A stretch of DNA of 64,000 nt, taken from assembly GCA_014529385.2 (NCBI GenBank), contig CM043967.1:132798682-132862681 (forward strand), given 5' to 3'. Made by a program: the position numbers and the translations under genes. The DNA comes from Adiantum capillus-veneris. Its lineage: Eukaryota; Streptophyta; Polypodiopsida; Polypodiales; Pteridaceae. This document shows, piece by piece, positions 45,464 to 57,798 of the stretch. A model generated the notes under the pieces. The model was not told the DNA's origin and made no database searches. It saw only the letters and a program-made list of their open reading frames with translations. How positions within the stretch are numbered: the first letter of the stretch is position 1; every line of letters starts with the position of its first letter.

Positions 45464-47335
45464 TCTACTAGCGGTCTCTCCAAATATGCCTTGGTTTGGT
45501 AGTATACAACTAGATCTAAGGTTCATATAGACTTGTGAAGCACTGGATAGAGTACTTACGGTCGGATTGACTTGTTATCAATTTCTTCCACTTGAATTGA
45601 TTGCAACTCTTGTCAAGCTTTTTATTCCTCGTCTGCAACCTACTTCCTATATCATTTTTAATCAAGTTAGCTATTCTTTCACAAGGACTGTACAATTTTT
45701 GCTAACTATTGTGATTGATCTATATATATCACTTCAATTTGAGCTAAGTGAGTCAGCAATTGAGACTTTCAAATTCTACTTTCGCAAAAAGCTAAAGGAC
45801 TAATCAGCAACCTAAACTAAGTGAACATGTGCTACTTTGGATCCGATGAACCCAAAATTGACCGGTGGCCTTGTATTATGTTGTTCTAACATTGTACACA
45901 CTCAAAAGTTCAAAATTTTGTTTTTGTGTATCAGAAGTAAATTATCGCGATTATTTACTTTTCTTTGTTTTTACACTTTTTAGGCTTGTGTTTCCAGGTA
46001 TTCAGCTTGTTATGGTCCATGGACAAGTTTCATTGAGTTTGAAAAACAATTGTCCAAGTTATCAACTATTTCGTGTTCGCAGACTCAGTTTTAAAAAATA
46101 TGGCTTAAGTCCCACTTTTGTGATCCAAATTCCACCAAATTTGATTAATGTGGTCTACTTGATATGCTTGACCTTGAGGTATACTAAAATGTGAAAAAAT
46201 GTCCAATTTGGTAGCAGATGTAAATAATTGTGATTATTTACTCATGGTATTTTTGTGCAACTTTTTGCCACAATGTTGACACAGAATGGTTAACCAGCTC
46301 TCCCTAGCCAAGTTTCATCAAGTTTGGATAATCCCTGTTCAAATGGTCAACCGTTTTGTGTCTGCAGGACTGACTTTATAAATTTGGCCACAATTTTCAC
46401 TTCAATGATCCAAATCTTATTTGTGGGCTTAATATAACATGATAAAACTAGTGGTATGCTGGGTTGGTAAAAAAAGATTAGAAATGGGACAAAAGTAAAT
46501 AATCATGATTGTTTACTTCTAGCAATTTTTTACATCTTTTTGGTAAACAAAGCATGTACACTTGTTTAACACTTCAATATAAGCCTCTGAGTCAAGTTTC
46601 ACTAAGTTGTAACAAGATTTTCCCAACCTTGGTCACTTTTGAGCTGAAAGTAAATAATCACAATTATTTACTTTTGGCCTAAAATGAGCATTTTTTTCAA
46701 CTTTTTCAGTGGACAATCTTTTTATGATCTATTTTAAGCCTCTGAGTCAAGTCAAAACTTAATTTGGCCTAAAACATCAAGAAAAAGTAAATAATCTGAG
46801 TTACTCCTAAAAATTTACCTCAGATGCGTCCTTAAGCTTACCCACTAGTTCATACAACTTTCAAAGAATAATCTCTAGCCGGATTCAGTGGTTGAAAGTC
46901 TTTTGGTGCTATTTTGATCCGTAGACCTGAAATTCTGCAACTTCACATAAACAACTCACAATTGATTCTTCTGGAGTGAGCAATGTTCTAAGATGATCCC
47001 ACCTCGGATTCTACTTACCCTATTCCTGGATTCTACTGCAATGGGGTTATGGGAAGTGTCCAAAAACACTCATTTTCTTGTTTTTATGGTTTTTGGAGCC
47101 TTGATCTTAAGACTTCTCTCGTTCCTCAACCGTTCTTAAAATCCTAATGTAATCCTACAATCCTACAATCCTAAAAGGTATTTAGCAAGTATAACCTACT
47201 TCCAAGCTACCTCTACACAGAAAAAGACGACAATCCTAAGCTATGCAATTTTAAAGAGAAATATTTGACTCTAGGTGATCCTAGAGGAAGTTTAAGGACA
47301 ACTACACAAGACGGACGTGTTTTCCCTAGTTTAGG
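45464..47335 (-). repeat. Leader of element B with AT-palindrome repeats (5' copy)
   Basis: Between the 5' LTR and gag of B. Four palindromes of facing TAAATAATC half-sites lie at 45933-45960, 46218-46243, 46493-46518 and 46647-46672 plus a half-site at 46783-46800; the first three are spaced 275-285 bp. Between them recur GTCAAGTTTCA(C/T)(T/C)AAGTTTG-type and GATCCAAAT blocks. The same repeats occur at 8717-10350 in the same orientation. No coding frame convincing in 45464-45930 or 46800-47335. Confidence 0.6.
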
Positions 47336-47337
47336 TC

Positions 47338-47358
47338 TCTTTGGTAGCGGCACCAAAT
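47338..47358 (-). other. Primer-binding site of element B
   Basis: On the minus strand the LTR end GTCCCA is followed by GATTTGGTGCCGCTACC, a TGG-started site at the expected distance. It would pair with a tRNA ending GGTAGCGGCACCA. Compare TTTTGGTGCCCCCAC of element A. Confidence 0.65.
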
Positions 47359-47359
47359 C

Positions 47360-48255
47360 TGGGACAGGTGTCTAGCCTCACTTCTATCTTATTGCAGACA
47401 TAGCGAGAATCACGAATATAATTGTCAATCCATGGGACGAAGCTCACTCGACTAGTGCATAGAGGCTACAAGAGCTTTTCAATCATTTGGAAAACAACAG
47501 ACAACTCGCATCTAACTCAAGCTATACTCAAATGACCGAAATCACAAAACGCTAGTCGCTAATCGGCAAACAAATCATAACCGTTACATTATCAAACAAC
47601 ATCGGACTTCTAGGACATGTTTATAAGACCTAAGTACACATGCTTATGGTTTCAAATCTCACTTTAGGTCAAGTGTAAAAATCATGATTATTAATGGTAG
47701 TGAGTTTTTGACCTACTTGTTTTCGACCCAGAATGCATCTAAATGCTTAGCAATGATGCCCCAATACCCCGCCTATACTTATTTTATGATTTTTAAGATT
47801 AAAATCCTACTTATGATGAATTTAAATTGCAGGTCGGCCACGCCAAAAGCTACGGATTACCATGAAATGCTTACGTCAAAGCGTAGAGCTCTTACCTGCG
47901 GTTGGAACTCAATAGACAACACTGCAATGTGACCATCAGGGAGGGAGCAGGAAGTGCGAGAAGGAGAGAAGTAAGTGCCGTTAGTTCACGCTGTGTTCTA
48001 TTATCCAAAAACTTCCAAAATACTTACAAAAATTGGATTTTATACCTTAGCCAAGGTTTCTATAGTCAAAACTAATAATCTGGGAGCTCTAACTAAAGAT
48101 AGGTTGATACAATCTGGAGGCTTGTAGTCCCAGCTCATCAATTACACCGTATATCTAAAAAGTAGGAGTTACAACAATCTCAATTTATCAAAATAATAAG
48201 TGTTTTTACAATAAAAGCTCCGAAAAATGTTATTCGAGCTAGCTTGCTACTACCA
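47360..48255 (-). repeat. 5' LTR of element B
   Basis: Aligns with 4422-5284. + strand ends TGGGACAGG and TGCTACTACCA. Shared blocks include CTTATTGCAGACATAGCGAG, GCTAGTCGCTAATCGGCAAA and GCTCACGCTGTG-like sequence. Old by its divergence. Confidence 0.75.
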
Positions 48256-48640
48256 CTCTACATTCTATCTAATTTTAAAGCCTACATGTACATATAACCC
48301 TAAATCTAAACCTTGATCCTAACCTTAGATTCAAACCATAATCTTAAAGCTAAGCTTAAATATAAAAACTTAATCCTAAATCTAAACCCTAATCCTAATC
48401 CTAGATTTAAACTCTTATCCAAAAGTTTTGTATATCCTAGATCCTAATGTATGCCTAATTAACTCTCTACCCCTTGGGCATTGGTGATGATCATGATGAT
48501 GATTTTAGTCTTTCTGTTTACTTCTTTCTTTTAGAAAAATTGTACCCAGAAATTGGATAAGATCCACCAAGATTGTATAAATTTGGTCTCATAAGTCATT
48601 CTAGATTTTTGAAGACGTTTAATATAACATTTCATTTCAT
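48256..48640. repeat. Degenerate telomere-like repeats
   Basis: About 48294-48420 consists of irregular copies of AACCCTAAATCTAAACC and CCTAATCCTA units resembling the plant telomere repeat CCCTAAA but heavily mutated. Rest AT-rich. It lies just outside the end of element B. Confidence 0.5.
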
Positions 48641-49522
48641 TTCAGTCTCTCTCTCTCTCCCTCTGTGTGTGTGTGTGTGAATCTCTTTGTATCTATATTA
48701 TCTTATATAATTTTACATTTTATGAATGGACTCCTGTATTTATCATGAATGTAAGATGGAAATGCCAAGTTATCTTCTAGCCTCCTAGTTTTCAGGTAAG
48801 TCCAAGGTAGAATATGACCATTAGAGCCACTATAAAGAAATTGTCATGTTTCATGTTTCCCAAATAGTGACAAGCATCCACACACGAAGGTGCATCATAC
48901 AAATATGAAGGCCAACATCACCACCTTCAATCAAACCAAAAATGAATTAATCAAAAGTTATTGACCTTAACTTTCCAGTGCAGCAGCCCGATAAGTGCAA
49001 AACACATAAGTCTCGAGTAGAATACTTTCACCTTGAATATACAACGCCAAGGTCATACAACATCCAAACTTGTGAAGCACCAATGAAGCTCATAGCTCAA
49101 TGGCAAGGTATTGTTATAGCTAGCATACTTTACATTTTGTGTGAGGAGCAGATCATAGAACTTCTTAGTAGCTAGGAGAAGTCCACCAATTAGCATTGTG
49201 TGAGGAAGAGGCTAATCATGCATGTGATATATTGGTGAACTTGGAAACTGCTTGGAGACTATGTATACAAGTACAAATAAGATTCTAAGGAGTTCTAAAA
49301 CCAAAAAGAATATTATATTGCCTCCTTGATACAAATAAAACAAATTAAAATGACACTTAGAGTCTAGAATCCGACAATGGCACTATATTTTTTTATTTAC
49401 CAAAACACATTCTATGAAGTAAATGAGTTTCTAGTGTACCCAATTCTATCATGGAAGATCAATTTGGTATATACATATTTCCATGATTGAGCAAGCTTGT
49501 GAGAAGTATCAAACTGAGTTTT
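48641..49522. other. AT-rich gene-free stretch
   Basis: A (CT)n(GT)n microsatellite at 48644-48680, otherwise no coding frame above 65 codons with recognisable content, no repeat ends. Confidence 0.5.
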
Positions 49523-51290
49523 TAGAGGTGCTACAAAAAATAACATATCCCATGCACACATCTTTCAAGCACCCTTGAAATAGACAACATATGCATCAAT
49601 CACATGGTACGAGCATGTTACGTACAAAAATTGTATTCTTTGATTGCTTGGAAGGCTCGCCTTGAAGTTGCCTTTGAGGAGCTTTGTTGAAGCTTTCAAA
49701 TCCGATGGGTTTTCCTTTGAACATGTGAGCCTTTTAAATGTTTTGAAGTGCAAAGCTTTTGACTAGCTCTTCCTTTTTCGTGGAGCTCAGAATCTTCGGT
49801 GCCTTTTCTTTTTTGAAGCTTTGATAGCCTTCGAAAAAAACTTCTAAACTTTCTCATTAGTGCCTTTTAGTTCTATCTGCAGGCAGAAAATCTTCCTTAG
49901 ACCAAGCTTTTAGTGGCTCCTTGAAGATGTGGTAGGGTTTTACCACACGAGAAAGGGCCCCTGGCTGGGGTTCTAAGACACCGTGGCCATTTTTTATGGT
50001 GTTGATGGGCCATTGGAAGGTAGCTTTTATAAGGGGAGGTCAGCCACGCATAGCGTGGGTAGGAGCTCCTTTCCGGGCAGGTGCTGGCAGGCCTCGAGCA
50101 AGCGGACGTGGACGGGGTCACGGCACCGAGCAGCACAACGGATCTCCAGAAAAGGAGAAGACACGTGGGCACGTGTGGGAAATGCCCCAACGGACCCTCC
50201 CAAGGATTATCAATCACTTTGAGACCCAAGCCTCACATCCATCCACATTGCCCTTTTTAAGAATCAAAGTTTTTAGCCCGCCACCAATACCTACATGCCA
50301 ATTTAAGGAGTCATCCCCTTAGCCAAGTGAGCCAAGGCCTATCCTTGTTGAATGACACCCGAAAATTAGGAGTCTATATTTTAAGATCAGAAGGGGTTGC
50401 ACACACTCTCAAATGACCAGACACACCAAGATATAAAAATAATTGGTGGTAGGATTAATCGAGCTTTCGAACTCAGATTGTAGAGCTTGAAGGATCTATG
50501 GAAACCTCGCAAGGATCACTCTTGAAGGCTGTATATGACCAATGTGATGAGAAGAAGAACTTGATGAAATTAATTGAAGGTACAAATTAGCAAAAATTGA
50601 AGATGAGACCGCAATAAGAGAATGCAATCATGCTTGCAACTAATTGAATGCAAATATCCTACTACTCTTAATCAAGCTTGACCTAGCTATGGAGGGTAGT
50701 GGCTCAATGGACTTTCACCATGAACTTGCCCACACATAGCCTAATCATGAATTGATTAGAGAGAAGCCTAATGGAAATGCTAATTACATTATTACACAGA
50801 AGCATAGTAGCAAACCTAGCTAGAAAACCATGGAGATCTGATACCACTTGATGGGAATGGGATCATGCTAGCTAGGGTGGATGAAAGAGAAACATCGTGC
50901 ACACAAGAGTGAGTGTGTGTTGGCTAGATTATCACTCAAGCGAATTAATTAGGTTCCAAGATTAATTAACATGGACTCATAAACACGATCTTGAGTATTT
51001 GCTAAGCCATCACAAACTCACCATAAACAAGAAAGATGTAATACAAAATAGACTTGGTTTATTCATTTATGAAATGCGCTTTAAGTAGCTCTACAACCTT
51101 GCACCAGTGCGCCATGTGGGATAATTCAACCTTTCTTCATACTCTTGTACTCTAGGACAAAGCTCACATGTACACTTTACAAGAGGTGCTACAAAAAATA
51201 GCATATCCCATGCACACATCTTCCAAGCACCCTTGAAATAGACAACATATGCATCAATCACATGATACGAGCATGTTACATACATTTAGA
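49523..51290. repeat. 110-bp direct repeat pair
   Basis: 49523-49632 and 51182-51290 are about 95% identical (AGAGGTGCTACAAAAAATA ... CGAGCATGTTAC). Sequence outside the repeat differs, so these are not visibly LTR ends. Between them 50000-50180 is markedly GC-rich (GGACGTGGACGGGGTCACGG) without a protein I recognise. Confidence 0.65.
50837..50862 (-). other. Possible LTR-PBS junction of a small or decayed LTR element
   Basis: The + strand reads GATCTGATACCACT then TGATGGGAATGGG. On the minus strand this is ...CCCATCA, AG, TGGTATCAGATC: an LTR end in CA followed by a site that matches initiator Met tRNA at 11 of 12 bases. No gag-pol is found to the left and the partner LTR was not located, so it may be a non-autonomous element or a chance match. 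Confidence 0.4.
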
Positions 51291-51433
51291 CAATCAAATA
51301 TATGTCGTAACCATATGTTTCAAAAGTGTAGTCCCTCATGCATGCCATGTATTATACGTCAATCATCCCTAGATCCCCAATCTGTTGTCCTTTAGCTACT
51401 AGCTCCCAAGACACCTGGGAGGTAGCATTGCGT

Positions 51434-51918
51434 TTACATCCCTACAAAAGCCCGATAGTAGCCTATATCATAGCAGTCTTCAAGCGCAGTCCAATCTAAC
51501 AGTGGTATGAAGAAGAGCATATAATGTGCTATAATAGCTTGAAGGGTCCTCAATCTTGCCTGTGGAGGACATTGCTCAATGTGATAATTGGAAATTTCAA
51601 TTTTAACCCTATTCATAACCCATTTGAACAGATCTTTCTGAAAACCCTCTACAGCCATGGGGTAGACCATATATTCCTTGAGATGTGATAATTGGAAATT
51701 TCAATTTTAACCCTATCCATAACCCATTTGAACAGATCTTTCTGAAAACCCTGTACAGCCATGGGATAGACCATATTCCTTGAGATGTGCCCACTCCATG
51801 ATTTTTTTCCACTCAAGATGAAGGCATAAAAATCTGTGGTAAAAACGTCAATTAGTGATGATTTGAACAAATTCAATTCCAAACCAATTGGGAGAGCAAG
51901 CATATCTGGTACATTCAA
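51434..51918 (-). pseudogene. Unassigned ORF fragment with internal duplication
   Basis: Minus-strand frames carry FKWVMDRVKIEISNYHI twice, because a unit of about 105 bp (51579-51683 and 51685-51788) is duplicated in tandem. Flanking parts look protein-like (MLALPIGLELNLFKSSL; IPLLDWTALEDCYDIGYY). I do not recognise the protein. The second unit has one or more frame changes, and a stop follows the duplication, so it is likely a broken gene or exon. Confidence 0.35.
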
Positions 51919-52330
51919 TCATCGACAAACATGCGTAGCTTTTGATGGTCAACAAAGGATCCTATACAAAGCCTTAACCCAACAACTTTTCATTACCCAA
52001 TTATGCAGCTTTCACAGCATGCATGGAGTGCTAGGCTCAATGCTGTACTGTAAGATATACACTGGTTGTTATAGTTGTGAAGGCGCTTGAGAGAACAAGA
52101 CAGATGCACAAGAGAACAAGACAAATGGAAGGCACGCATGCAATTTGGACCTCTGCACAAAACGATGTCTACAAGCAAGAATTTACTGATATATGATGTT
52201 CCCATCAACAGTCAGCCCGCTCAATCCAGCATTCAGAAAACTTGGTCATCAGCCCAGAACAATATTGTCTGCAAAACATCACGTAATTAAACGTTCCAAA
52301 ACTAGGACGAACTGCGCCAAAATGGAAGGA
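51919..52330. other. Spacer between ORF fragment and AP2-like ORF
   Basis: Contains a 22-bp tandem repeat (AGAGAACAAGACA at about 52089 and 52111). No gene recognised; frames of 67-84 codons have no known motif. Confidence 0.4.
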
Positions 52331-52705
52331 TCAAACGAACTCCCTTCCGGTGTCCTCAACTCTGCCCACCTCGCGTGCGAGGTTGGCGACGTCAGAACGG
52401 TGGTAGGAGTGCTCTAGCGACGATGACAGCAGCACGTAAATGTCAATATCCTGCGGAAAGTTAAGCCTGTCTTCCAGGCTGTCAGGGGACTCAAGCCGAT
52501 GATGAAGGCAGGCCACCACCAGGTCGCGTGCCTTGGCTCCAGCGTCTCGGGTGTTGTAGGTGCCGCAGGATATGCGGGTGTTGGGACCGAGGCTCACAAA
52601 CTGGTCCATTCGGTTGGCGGGCACGCGTACTTCCGCCAGCCATCTGCGGGGGCTCACTTCCCTGGGGCCCACTAGCCGTCGATCGCCGTTAGCGTTGTTA
52701 GCCAT
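52331..52705 (-). CDS. Divergent AP2/ERF-domain protein, 124 aa
   Basis: A single-exon ORF in a GC-rich island (about 52330-52720). Residues 13-84 match the AP2/ERF DNA-binding domain: WLAEVR at 22-27 (like WVAEIR), CGTYNT at 47-52, the A-x-A-x-x-D helix (AKARD) at 57-61 and the closing RLNFP at 80-84. The usual YRGVR start is poorly kept (GPREV) and there are some extra residues between the second strand and CGTY. AP2/ERF proteins are plant nuclear transcription factors that bind GCC- or DRE-type sites. The start MANNANGD is chosen because the ATG 21 codons upstream gives an unlikely hydrophobic extension. C-terminal 40 residues show no motif. It may be a small real gene or a gene copy; it is not part of any transposon I can see. 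Confidence 0.7.
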   Translation of the reverse strand: MANNANGDRRLVGPREVSPRRWLAEVRVPANRMDQFVSLGPNTRISCGTYNTRDAGAKARDLVVACLHHRLESPDSLEDRLNFPQDIDIYVLLSSSLEHSYHRSDVANLAREVGRVEDTGREFV

Positions 52706-53879
52706 CTTTGCTGCTGCGCGCGCACACACATACAATATGAAGGGCGAGTGTAGATTGAACCAATGCATGCAGAAAAATGGCGGCTTTGTTTACCTCTACG
52801 ATGCTCGATTGGAAAGATCAGAGTTGCTGCTGTGGCAGCTCCCAAGCGTTACACCTGTCAAAGCGTTATGAAAATGTTCCAACTCAGCGCAGAGTTGGAA
52901 TGTGGAATGCTGCCAAAGAGTCTTATTATACTTGCCCTGCGCAAACTATAAATCAGTATTTACTGTCGGGGAAGTAGATCGAGGTCGGACTCTGCGAACC
53001 AAAATCGGGAATTTTCTTGACTAACCTGCAAATTTTTGCAGGATGCTTCTAAATGGCAAAAGCTCGTATCTCCGAGCGTGGTCACACTGTGCTCAATTTT
53101 AGATCACACAAAACTAAGACTTACTGAGGAAGCGCAAATATAAAGGCGGAGAGCTGAGACGCGAGGAACACTCAATGGACATAAATGGAGGTAAAAGTTC
53201 ATTGGCACATGAAACTCACTAGCAGATGGAAGTTGATTGAAGCAAAGCTGACGCTTGAACTCTGCACACCATAAGATGGCAGCGGGGCTCTGCTTGACAC
53301 TCTCCCTCGAGCGGGTGAGTTCTCTCCAAGCTTTCCACTCTTGTAGACATAGAGAATAAAGCCTGATAAGCACCTATGCCAACACCTTTGAACTATCAAA
53401 TTAATAAAACTATATTGAGTTGCATGCCCCATCTCGTGCGATTATTGACTCTGAAAAAGCAATTACTTACTATATTATCAGTAAAACAATATACCCCCTA
53501 AATATGGTCCACAAAGAACCTTTCTAATTAGGTAGTCTTATGTGTGGACTTGTAGGTAAGAACTTACAAATCTTAGTCAACCAGTCTACAATAACTCAAA
53601 GTGGGATCTGTTTTTTTAATGTGTTGTACTAGAAGAGACAAAAAACTTTGAGATTTATAGGAACTATTTTCCACTTAACATTTCATATCTTAGTGGATGC
53701 AAGAGTCCTCTTGCCTTGAGGAACCTCGATTTGTTTACGTAGCCATGAAGAAGATTTTCAAACTACAAGAGCATATTTCTTTTGTATTCTTAGCTGACCT
53801 ACGTACACTTGCACTATTATAAGTCTCATAAAGAACTCAATAACATGTCCATGTGTGCCATTACACATTCTCTACTTTC

Positions 53880-53882
<3 letters not shown>
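52706..53882. other. Region upstream of the AP2-like ORF
   Basis: Probable promoter/leader side of the minus-strand ORF. A TTTATATTTGCG (minus strand) near 53130-53141 could be a TATA box with a leader of about 400 bases. A minus-strand frame at 53373-53104 (89 codons) lacks known motifs. From 53450 on the sequence is AT-rich and featureless. Confidence 0.35.

Positions 53883-53922
<40 letters not shown>
53883..53922. repeat. (CT)n microsatellite
   Basis: Uninterrupted CT dinucleotides over 40 bases. Confidence 0.95.
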
Positions 53923-53926
<4 letters not shown>

Positions 53927-54880
53927 TAGGTCTTGAGTTCAACTCTCCTCATCGGATAGATCTTTAAGATCTCTTGGGATAGTCTCCTCCCTCTTTATTT
54001 ATCTTTTATCAATTTGTATTTTTGTCCTTTCTTCATTTATCACCAGCTCTACATCCTTGTCTTTATCTTTTTCTACCTCTCTAGAATTTCCCTCTCTCTC
54101 CTTTTGGAAAATATTATGTATTGTACATTGATCTACATGTTTGTGTGATTAGTTGTTGAGCCATAAACTCTTCTCACACTTTGGATTTTATGATACCTCC
54201 TGGTCTAGAGATTCTACGCATCTCGCACTCTCTCTCTAGTATGAGTACTTAAGTATAGTTTCTCTATAGCATCTACTTATATATTTTGCATCAGATTTTA
54301 GCTTCTTTTGGAAAATGACAACCACATGAGGTACACCACACATAACTCTTCAACACAATACCTTGAACTTAAATATAAAGTTGCAAGACCATGAAGCATC
54401 CATTTTTACCAATTACCAACTAGACTTACAACTCAATGACCAGGATTTGTCACATTTACCATATATAACATTTGTGGACAAAGTAGCCATAATACTTCTT
54501 AGTGGGAGAAGTCCACCACTTAGCAACTATGTGAGCAAGAGCACAATCCTTGTATTTGTCCTCCTTATTTGTGATATCATGGATGTTGCAGACTATGTAT
54601 ATAGGTATATAGAAGGTGCCAGAATAGTCGCGGATATATATCTACGACCTCTATTACCGTATCTATTACTGACAAACCATTGTTGCGTCTATTGTCGTGA
54701 CTATTGATGTAAACGCACTGTTTTCTCTCTCCATTTTCATTTGTTAATATGCGGCAATGTTTGGCTGTTCTCAAATTTTCATCTTATAGTGTCTTGAATA
54801 ATAGGTCTTGGGCTCAACTCTCCTCATCGAATAGATCTATAAGGTCTCTTGAGATAGTTTCCTACGATGTTAAAACTCTC
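53923..54880. other. AT-rich gene-free stretch
   Basis: No convincing ORF. The phrase AATAGGTCTTG(A/G)G(T/C)TCAACTCTCCTCATCG occurs at about 53927 and again at 54800, each time close to a (CT)n tract, so this is another dispersed or duplicated block of about 60-80 bp. Confidence 0.45.
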
Positions 54881-54900
54881 TTCTTCTTCTTCTTCTTCTT

Positions 54901-54950
<50 letters not shown>
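54881..54950. repeat. (TTC)n(CT)n microsatellite
   Basis: About eight TTC units followed by CT dinucleotides. Confidence 0.95.
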
Positions 54951-54954
<4 letters not shown>

Positions 54955-55345
54955 CCTATAGACCTAATCTATTATTGTCATTTTGAGTACCTAAAAGTCA
55001 ATATTCTGAGTTTGTATGACAAAGTTATGGCAGAAACAGTTTGCCAGTAGCAGTATGATAGCCTACAAGAAACAACATGTTAGATTACAAATAAATATAC
55101 ATAGGTCATATCTCTTTTTTTTGATCCAACAAACAAGTGATTATACTCTTTTATGATGGTAAAATTATGTTTTATAATTTGATTATACTGTTGAGTTGGT
55201 TGCACGAGTATGTTGTTTTGGTTATTTTGTAGACATTGAAGAAACCAATGTGATATCTACTCAACAAAGTGAAACATGATATGTGCAAGGTGTAATAAGA
55301 TTTTTCACGATTGTGATTGTATTGCTTTTCCACATTATGGTCAGT

Positions 55346-55520
55346 CACTACAACACTACATGAAGATATCGACGCGTATATATCGACGGCCATGCTTTTC
55401 CACGTGTATATCGACGTAATTAGCGTGTGTCGCTATACGCATCGCAGTGTGCGTCGATATACGCGTGGAAAGGTTTTATTTGCCACGCGTATATCGACGC
55501 GTATAGCGATGCAATAAAAT
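55346..55520 (+). mobile_element. CACTA (EnSpm) transposon terminus with subterminal repeats
   Basis: CACTACAACACTACATG at 55346 has the CACTA start of this superfamily (compare CACTACAAGAAA in flowering plants). It is followed by at least six copies, in both orientations, of CGACGCGTATA or its variants (CGTGTATATCGACG, CGATATACGCGTGG), which is how CACTA elements present transposase-binding sites near their ends. The preceding three bases are AGT. The opposite end (TAGTG followed by AGT) was not found and is probably outside the window or destroyed. Confidence 0.7.
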
Positions 55521-56567
<1,047 letters not shown>

Positions 56568-57758
56568 TGTCACGGGAACCGAATAACAGAGATAGACAAC
56601 AAAACAGAGGAAGAAATCTTTGTATTGATAGTGTTTGATACAACAGAGAAGCAAAATATATATGGGCGCACTCCGTTGTACGGAGCTCGAACCTCCCGAC
56701 CACCCCCGAGCTTCAATTCGCTTGCCTGCAGCGTCTCACTCGCACTCGCACTCGCACTCGCACTCGCACTCTCACTCTCACTCTCACTCGCACTCGCACT
56801 CGCACTCGCACTCTCACTCTCACTCTCACTCTCACTCGCACTCGCACTCGCACTCGTAGAAGAGAGAATGGTGAATGGTCCCCAAACGCACCACCCGTCG
56901 TGCTTTTATCCTTCTTTTCCTCGAAAAGCCTGCACAATTTTCGTACCAAGTATACCTGCGAGAATAATATAAGAACGTGATCGCTAAGCGATCCGTAAAG
57001 GTTAGATTTCTATCATGACACTTTGCACAGATCCTGTTTCACACATTGATTTCTGCATCGCCTACAAAATAGCCAAAAGAACATACTCGTGCAACCAATT
57101 CAACATGATAATCAAAGTAAAAAAACATAATTATATACCTTCATAATCTCAATTGTCATACTCTACCATGAAGAAACAATCCACTTCTTGGTTGATAGCA
57201 GGGAGAACTGTATGATGTTGTATGTCTGTCTGTCCCTGTGTACACTACACTGCTGCTGCCTTCTGTTTGTTTTCATCATAACTTTTACAAACAAACTCAG
57301 AACAGAGCGATCCAGGTACTCAAAACGACGGGAATAGGTTTGGTCTACAAGATAGCGCAAACAGAATTGCGAAAAAACATCTCAGTTTGGCTAAAAACGC
57401 ATCTTTTAGGTCGTGACTCATAAAAGCTCTATTTTTGGATCTCCACTACTTTTTCAACTTATTTTAAGTCTACCCATGCATTTTAAGCTAAAACACATAA
57501 ATATAAAATATTGATATTAATAAAAATCTCAATTTTACTGTTCATAGACAGACTATCTGTTATTCATTAATCTTTATCAAATCCGTTTTTAGTGTATTAT
57601 TTTAAAAAAAGAATATATGTTCTCTCTTAATATCTCAACTCATTCGTATAAGCTCTATTTAATAGACTATTCAAAAATCTTTCAAATCGTGCTAACGAAA
57701 GATATGTCCTGCTACATTCTTTTCGACTTTAAGAACTTCAAAGACTAGTCCTATAACA
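56568..57758 (-). repeat. 3' LTR of element F (1191 bp)
   Basis: Near-identical to 61647-62747 apart from a hexanucleotide array at 56737-56856 (CGCACT and CTCACT units in alternating blocks), which is about 90 bp longer here. Unit order roughly 5-6 CGCACT, 3 CTCACT, 5 CGCACT, 4 CTCACT, 4 CGCACT. Confidence 0.95.
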
Positions 57759-57772
57759 TTCTCCCCTTATCA
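57759..57772 (-). other. Polypurine tract of element F
   Basis: Minus strand GATAAGGGGAGAA immediately before the LTR start TGTTATAGG. Confidence 0.8.
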
Positions 57773-57798
57773 AAATTAACTCTGTCCTCAGAGTTGGT

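Larger units (their letters stand above)
4422..48255 (-). mobile_element. Ancient gypsy element B, split by nested insertions
   Basis: Reading on the minus strand: 5' LTR (47360-48255), primer site, a repeat-rich leader, gag (start at 39826), protease, RT, RNase H, integrase (ending about 11990), a repeat block, a long extra ORF (8716-5370), polypurine tract, 3' LTR (4422-5284). Six separate elements interrupt it. The two LTRs align from end to end at what looks like 85-90% identity with small indels, which makes it old; without its insertions it would be about 17 kb. A target duplication was not found (TTATG on one side, CTCTA on the other), so the outer ends could be off by some bases or the ends may have recombined. 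The RNase H is single and no chromodomain is seen, which points to the Athila/Tat side of the gypsy tree. This assembly of scattered blocks into one element is inference, but gag continues in frame across insertion C and integrase across the TTAA element. Confidence 0.75.

Noticed and set aside
56625-56972. Long frames of Ala-Leu, His-Ser or Arg-Val repeats
   Set aside because: All three come from the CGCACT/CTCACT hexanucleotide array, which is open in several frames; no protein evidence.
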